This document shows positions 59,302-64,000 of a stretch of 64,000 bases of DNA, in pieces. This stretch comes from Batkoa obscura (lineage: Eukaryota; Entomophthoromycota; Entomophthoromycetes; Entomophthorales; Batkoaceae): assembly GCA_030770535.1 (NCBI GenBank), contig JASVEC010000024.1:1-64000 (forward strand), given 5' to 3'. The notes under the pieces were generated by a model. It searched no databases, was not told where the DNA came from, and saw nothing but the letters and a program-made list of their open reading frames with translations. The position numbers and the translations under genes are program-made. The stretch's first letter is position 1, and every line of letters starts with the position of its first letter.

Positions 59302-60745
59302 ATGTTCCCAGAACCTAGTCAAAAAGCAAAACTATTATTAGATGCATTAAAGGATTTTGTTGAGGTAATCTATTTTTAAATTGAAAATAATAAAAATGAA
59401 ACAATGTTTAGAATGACTGTATCCCAGCTGAACCTATTTTTCACTCTCAAATTAAACATGGCGAAGATCGTTGGAAGGTAAGACTTTAAATTTGTGCAAT
59501 TATCAGCTACTAACTAAACTAGTCCTACCCAGCAATTATGGAAGATTTAAAAAAGAAAGCCAAGAACCTTGGATTATGGAATTTATTTTTATCAAAAGAA
59601 TATCCAGAAGGAGCAGATTTGACAAACTTAGAATACGCAGTGATGTCAGAAATTATGGGGAGATCGATTCGTTTAGCTCCAGAAGCATGTAACTGTTCTG
59701 CTCCAGATACTGGAAATATGGAAGTATTTTCAAAGTATGGTAATGACGCTCAGAAAAAGCAATGGCTTCAACCATTGTTAGATGGTAAAATTCGTTCTGC
59801 TTTTGCCATGACTGAGCCTGCTGTGGCTTCTTCTGATGCTACTAACGTTGAAACTGTGATTAAACGTGATGGCAATGATTATGTCATTAATGGTCGTAAA
59901 TGGTATATCACTGGCGCTGGTGATCCACGCTGCAAAGTTTTATTAGTGCTAGGTAAAACTGACCCAAACAACAAACATAAACATAAACAACAAAGCGTTA
60001 TAATTGTTCCAAGAGATACTCCAGGAGTCGAAGTAGTAAGACCTTTAGGAGTATTTGGTTATGACGATGCCCCTTGTGGCCATGTAGAAATCGACTTTAA
60101 AGATGTGAGAGTTCCAGCTTCAAATCTTATTCTTGGAGAAGGTAGAGGATTTGAGGTTATTCAAGGTCGTTTGGGTCCTGGTCGTATTCATCACTGTATG
60201 CGTGCTTTAGGAGCAGCTGAAAGAAGTTTAGAGCTTATGCTTTTACGTTCAACTACTCGTTCTACTTTTGGTAAAAAACTAGCTGACCATGGTCTTATCC
60301 AAACTGAAATTGCTGAGTGTAGAACTGAGCTTGAAAAATGCAGATTACTTGTTCTAAATGCTGCACATAAGATTGACCAAGTTGGAGCTAAGAAGGCTTG
60401 GAGAGAAATTGCTATTGCTAAAATAGCTGTCCCAAACTCATGCCTTCAAATTATGGACAAAGCAATCCAAGTCTTTGGTGCTGCTGGTGTTTCACAAGAT
60501 ACCCCGTTAGCTGAGCTTTATGCAAGTATTCGTACTTTAAGAATCGCTGACGGTAATTTCGTTTTTGTTTTTGGTTTTGATTTTAGTTTTTAATATTTTT
60601 GTTTTTTCTAGGCCCAGACGCAGTCCATCAAATGCAAATTGCCCGTAGTGAATTAAAATTAGTGCCTTCAATTAAGGCCAAATATGATAAATATTCAAGT
60701 CGTACCAAAGAATTAATTAAAGTTTATGGGGAATCTAAACTTTAG
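59302..60745 (+). CDS. Acyl-CoA dehydrogenase with peroxisomal SKL end
   Basis: FAD enzyme that introduces the 2,3-double bond in acyl-CoA. Exons 59302..59364, 59412..59477, 59523..60552 and 60612..60745; 430 residues, typical for the family. Landmarks: [18 protein letters not shown] (FAD/substrate motif), [48 protein letters not shown] and [19 protein letters not shown]. Best fit is the ACAD10/11-like fungal group. The C-terminus is YGESKL, i.e. a perfect type 1 peroxisomal signal (SKL), and no mitochondrial presequence is present (starts [19 protein letters not shown]). In fungi acyl-CoA oxidases usually do this step in peroxisomes, so a peroxisomal dehydrogenase is notable, though some fungi are known to have them. 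Confidence 0.93.
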
Positions 60746-61308
60746 ATTAAATAAATTGGATTTTTACTTTTAACTTAAACTTTTTTTATTATGACAGTTT
60801 TTAACTATGAGTGTTCAATCCTATAGGATATGTTTTTTAACGAGATTTAGATACTTATAAGCTTTATTAGTTATTTTAATTCAAATATTAATTATAATCA
60901 TGTATAGTTATAAGAAGACTTAAAGTGCTCAAACAGTTTTCAATATTATAATGGTAAGGCAATAATTATTTAGCTTACTAAAGGTTGATAATCGAATTTA
61001 TTTACAATCCGCACTTTAAAACACAATCTTCCATAAGGATAATGCGTGATTATTATTGTACACAATATGAAAATTAAAAAATCAACATTAAAACAACCAT
61101 TGCTCTAAATTTATATTAAACAGTTACATTATCATTAGTATTTCATCTATCTTAAACTATTTGTTTCAAAACTCCTATCATTCCTATTTTATTAGATTTA
61201 GCACTAATAATCGTTGTGCAAAGTTGAGATGCAAAATTAATTGCAAATTTTTGAAAGACCTCAAGAATAAAAATATTAGAAAATTTATTAAAGGTGCTTT
61301 TCTTAATC
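60746..61308. other. Spacer between the dehydrogenase and RPF1
   Basis: 563 bp, AT-rich; 3' end of the dehydrogenase and promoter of RPF1. Nothing else recognised. Confidence 0.55.
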
Positions 61309-62511
61309 ATGTCTGAAAAGATGAAATTTACTGGTGGTGAAATCAAGAACAAGATAGCTCGCAGAGAGCTTTTATCCCAATTTCGTCAAGAATCTAATAA
61401 AAAAAAGAGAGAGCTTAAAAGAATACGCCGTAAAGAAGAATTAGCCAATCCAGAACTCAAAGAAGTAATTTAGAAAATTTTGTTTGAATTATGTTAAATA
61501 TTATTTAGAAAAGACTTGCTGAAAATGTCCCACAAACTTTAGAATCAAAAAGAGAATATGATGAGACTATGGTTGAGGAAGATGATGAAGATGTATGAGC
61601 TATATTTTTAAATAGTATATATAAATTGTAACATTCAATTAGATCGCACAAGAAGAGGAGATTGATGAATTTGCAAACTATTTTAGTAAAAATTTGGAGC
61701 CAAAAGTTCTTATTACAACTAGTAAAAGCCCATCAAGGGTAAGTTTTATTTTTGAATCAAGCTTTATCTAACAAAAATAGACGATGTATACTTTTACAGA
61801 TGAGTTATGCGATGTATTCCCGAATTCTACTTTCGTTAAAAGAGGAATTCAGTTTGAAATTAATCATATAGTAGAGTTCTCAAAGAAAAGAGACTACACT
61901 GATGTTATTATTGTTAATGAAGATAAAAAAATGCCAACTTCATTGACTTTGATTCATCTCCCAGATGGTCCTACTGCTCACTTTAGACTATCTAGCGTTA
62001 TAATGAGCAAACAAATTCACGTAAGGATATATTTAATTTCTTAAGTATCTAAATTGATTTTTTAGAACCATGGACGTTCGACTTCACACAATCCAGAACT
62101 TATCCTTAATAATTTTAATACACGTTTAGGGCATACTATAGGGCGTATGTTTCAATCTCTTTTTCCACAAGTTCCGGAATTTGAAGGAAGGCAAACTGCA
62201 ACATTCCACAATCAAAGAGATTTTATTTTTTTCAGACGACATCGGTAACACTATTATTCTTATATGGATTTTGAATATTCTTACTAATATGTTTCAGTTA
62301 TGAATTTAAAAGCGGTGAAAAGGTTAATCTCCAAGAAATTGGCCCCAGGTTTACTTTAAAATTGAAATGGCTCCAAAGAGGACTTTTTGATTCTGAAAAG
62401 GGAGAGTTTATTTGGAAATTCAATGTATTTATACCTTTATTTTTATCATATATTTTACTAATATTAATATAGGCTGATATGGAGACTAGTCGCAAGCGTT
62501 TCTTCTTATAA
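61309..62511 (+). CDS. RPF1: Ribosome production factor 1 (Brix domain)
   Basis: Nucleolar protein of the Imp4/Brix superfamily needed for 27S pre-rRNA processing in 60S assembly. Exons 61309..61464, 61509..61592, 61643..61738, 61781..62020, 62066..62244, 62298..62424, 62473..62511; 306 residues. Basic N-terminus ([15 protein letters not shown]), acidic patch [17 protein letters not shown], then the Brix domain: [105 protein letters not shown] and [20 protein letters not shown]. The spacing and the final [10 protein letters not shown] match Rpf1. Confidence 0.95.
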
Positions 62512-62995
62512 TAATAGAGTGATGTCATTAATCTGTTTAAGATATTGAAGCGATGTAACTTTAATAGCTAACTATATAATATAAACATAGAACATTTAAA
62601 ATTTTGATAATTAAAGTTGATATAAATACATTTTATTTTATTTTATTACTTAAAATTAGTTTAAAGGCTAAAGGATTTTCATTATTTTAATGTATTACTG
62701 ATTTTTCATATTGTTATAAATCCCATAATATATGTTTCATGTCTTTTTTATGTTGGATATAGAATTAAATAAAGCCAAATTATCACCTTGTAACTGAAAC
62801 TTTTATAAGGTTAAAGATTACTATTAAAATCTCAAAAAAATTTGCTAAATCTAACATTTACCAAATTTGAGAAACTGTCCAATTAAAGTTAAAATTTCTT
62901 TTATTAATATATTAGTTAGGTAGAATTAATTGTTCTTAACATGTAATATATAAAAAAGTGATTAATTAATTGTAAAATATTTTTTCAACTCAAAG
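62512..62995. other. Spacer between RPF1 and the DUF4436 gene
   Basis: 484 bp of AT-rich DNA; no feature recognised beyond the promoter of the next gene. Confidence 0.55.
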
Positions 62996-63976
62996 ATGTC
63001 ACTGTTATATATATTAAAAGATGTTTGGAATAATCTAATGGAAAGGACAAAGGTAAGAAGAGTGGTTCTTTCCTTATTCGTTGCTATTATATGGTGTGCT
63101 GTTACTTTACCTGTAGCTCTTAATATGCTATACTCAATAAACGAAGATAAAACAGAAATGATAAATGAATATGACTTTAGTGATCCAGCAGCCAAAGTAT
63201 TAATTATGAATTTTTATTTTCAATCAATAGATACATCAAAAAAGACTGGAGCTATATACATAAACGTATTGCCATCACCTGGATTGTTGGATAATAGGTA
63301 CCGTTTAACTGAAACTGTGACGTGTGATTTCTTTTATAAAACTTTAGTCATGGAAAAAGGTAAAACTTCAACTGCTTTCTCGTTATTAATCCCCTTGGAT
63401 GAATCTTCTACGAAAATGTATCCATTAGAGAAATTAAAGGCATACTTGCCTGTTTACTGCAGCACTAAAGAAGGAGAGACGTATGACCTTATGTTGAGTT
63501 CTGAGAAAGTGTTACAAACTTATGAAAGAACTACCTATCAAAAATTTTATAAAGATTTGGATGAAAATGAGAAGTTGTCTATATTGTATTCTGTACCCCA
63601 TGAAGATGCAACTGTAATATTTTTTGAGTTTGTTCAACCTGACCGTACTAAATTATATTCATTTATCATATCTTTATCTATGTGGGGTATAACACTAGGA
63701 TTGTTTAATATTACCTTGAATCTATTGGTAGATAAAAGAGATCCTATTAGCTGTATAGCATTTGGCGCTACTATTTTATTCGCGTTACCTGCTTTAAGAG
63801 CAACTCAACCTAGTGTCCCTGGAATGGGTTGTTTATCAGATATTGTAGCTTTTCTGTGGTAATGTTTTTTTAATTTTTTTAATTTTTTTAAATTCATATT
63901 CTAACTTAATTTTAGGTGCATTTCACTTTCAGCTCTTTTTACCGTTATTAATATTTATGTATATGCTTTCAGATAA
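62996..63976 (+). CDS. DUF4436-like integral membrane protein
   Basis: 307 residues; exons 62996..63858 and 63916..63976. Topology: a short basic head (MERTKVRR), one membrane helix VVLSLFVAIIWCAVTLPVAL, about 170 residues of soluble domain (beta-rich; VLIMNFYFQSID, TETVTCDFFYKTLVMEKG, EKLKAYLPVYCSTKEGETYD), then three helices: LYSFIISLSMWGITLGLFNI, SCIAFGATILFALPALRA, and CISLSALFTVINIYVYAF. The block FALPALRATQPSVPGMGCLSD agrees with the DUF4436 family pattern LxxLRxxxPxxPxxGxxxD, a family of actinobacterial and fungal proteins without known function. The stop lies 25 bp before the window end. Confidence 0.7.
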
Positions 63977-64000
63977 AATTTAATTGAGAAATATTAATTT

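Overview
The window looks like nuclear DNA of a low-GC filamentous fungus, most likely an early-diverging lineage; an Entomophthorales or Conidiobolus-like genome would fit, but this is a guess from base composition and gene content, not a proof. The supporting signs are many short (about 45-60 nt) GT-AG introns with TACTAA-like branch points, fungal gene families (Zn2Cys6 plus PAS regulator, DHA2 drug/amino-acid transporters, Met1-type siroheme enzyme, Pet117, Dss1-type mitochondrial RNase, Tma17) and very AT-rich spacers. Most genes are multi-exon; I rebuilt exon chains by hand from reading frame, splice sites and remembered homologues, so splice sites are predictions.

Layout. 0-8 kb: 5' part of KAE1 (KEOPS), a gene-poor spacer with a solo-LTR-like fossil, ribosomal protein L7, and an intronless RabGAP. 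8-13 kb: PET117 and INO1 back to back, then two head-to-head C2-domain genes, one with a GYPPQQ repeat tail. 14-36 kb: a very AT-rich, gene-dense block (NCBP1/CBP80, a third C2 gene, DTWD1-like tRNA modifier, mitochondrial RNase II, MET1, CZIB-like zinc protein, Hikeshi, two more C2 genes with low-complexity tails, a PH protein, a five-repeat fasciclin membrane protein), with asparagine runs encoded by AAT tracts. 36-44 kb: CsbD stress protein, a long MITE-rich spacer, a Zn2Cys6/PAS transcription factor, and the remains of an LRR (perhaps F-box/LRR) gene. 45-56 kb: TMA17/ADC17-like proteasome chaperone back to back with GET4, two divergent DHA2 transporters, and a mitochondrial alanine aminotransferase. 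56-64 kb: a secreted orphan, a peroxisomal (SKL-ending) acyl-CoA dehydrogenase, RPF1, and a DUF4436 membrane protein.

Two things tie the window together. First, an approximately 100-bp foldback element (ends TGGGGATG / CATCCCCA, TA target duplications, centre AGCGCT) occurs at least 15 times plus one truncated copy, always between genes; it looks like a mariner/Tc1-type MITE. Second, five C2-domain genes share the same intron positions, so they are one locally expanded family; three keep the acidic Ca2+-loop residues and two have lost them, and two members carry different repeated YPP tails. I saw no tRNA, rRNA, CRISPR or biosynthetic cluster, and no clearly new defence or mobile system; the C2/YPP family and the MITE family are the most unusual content.
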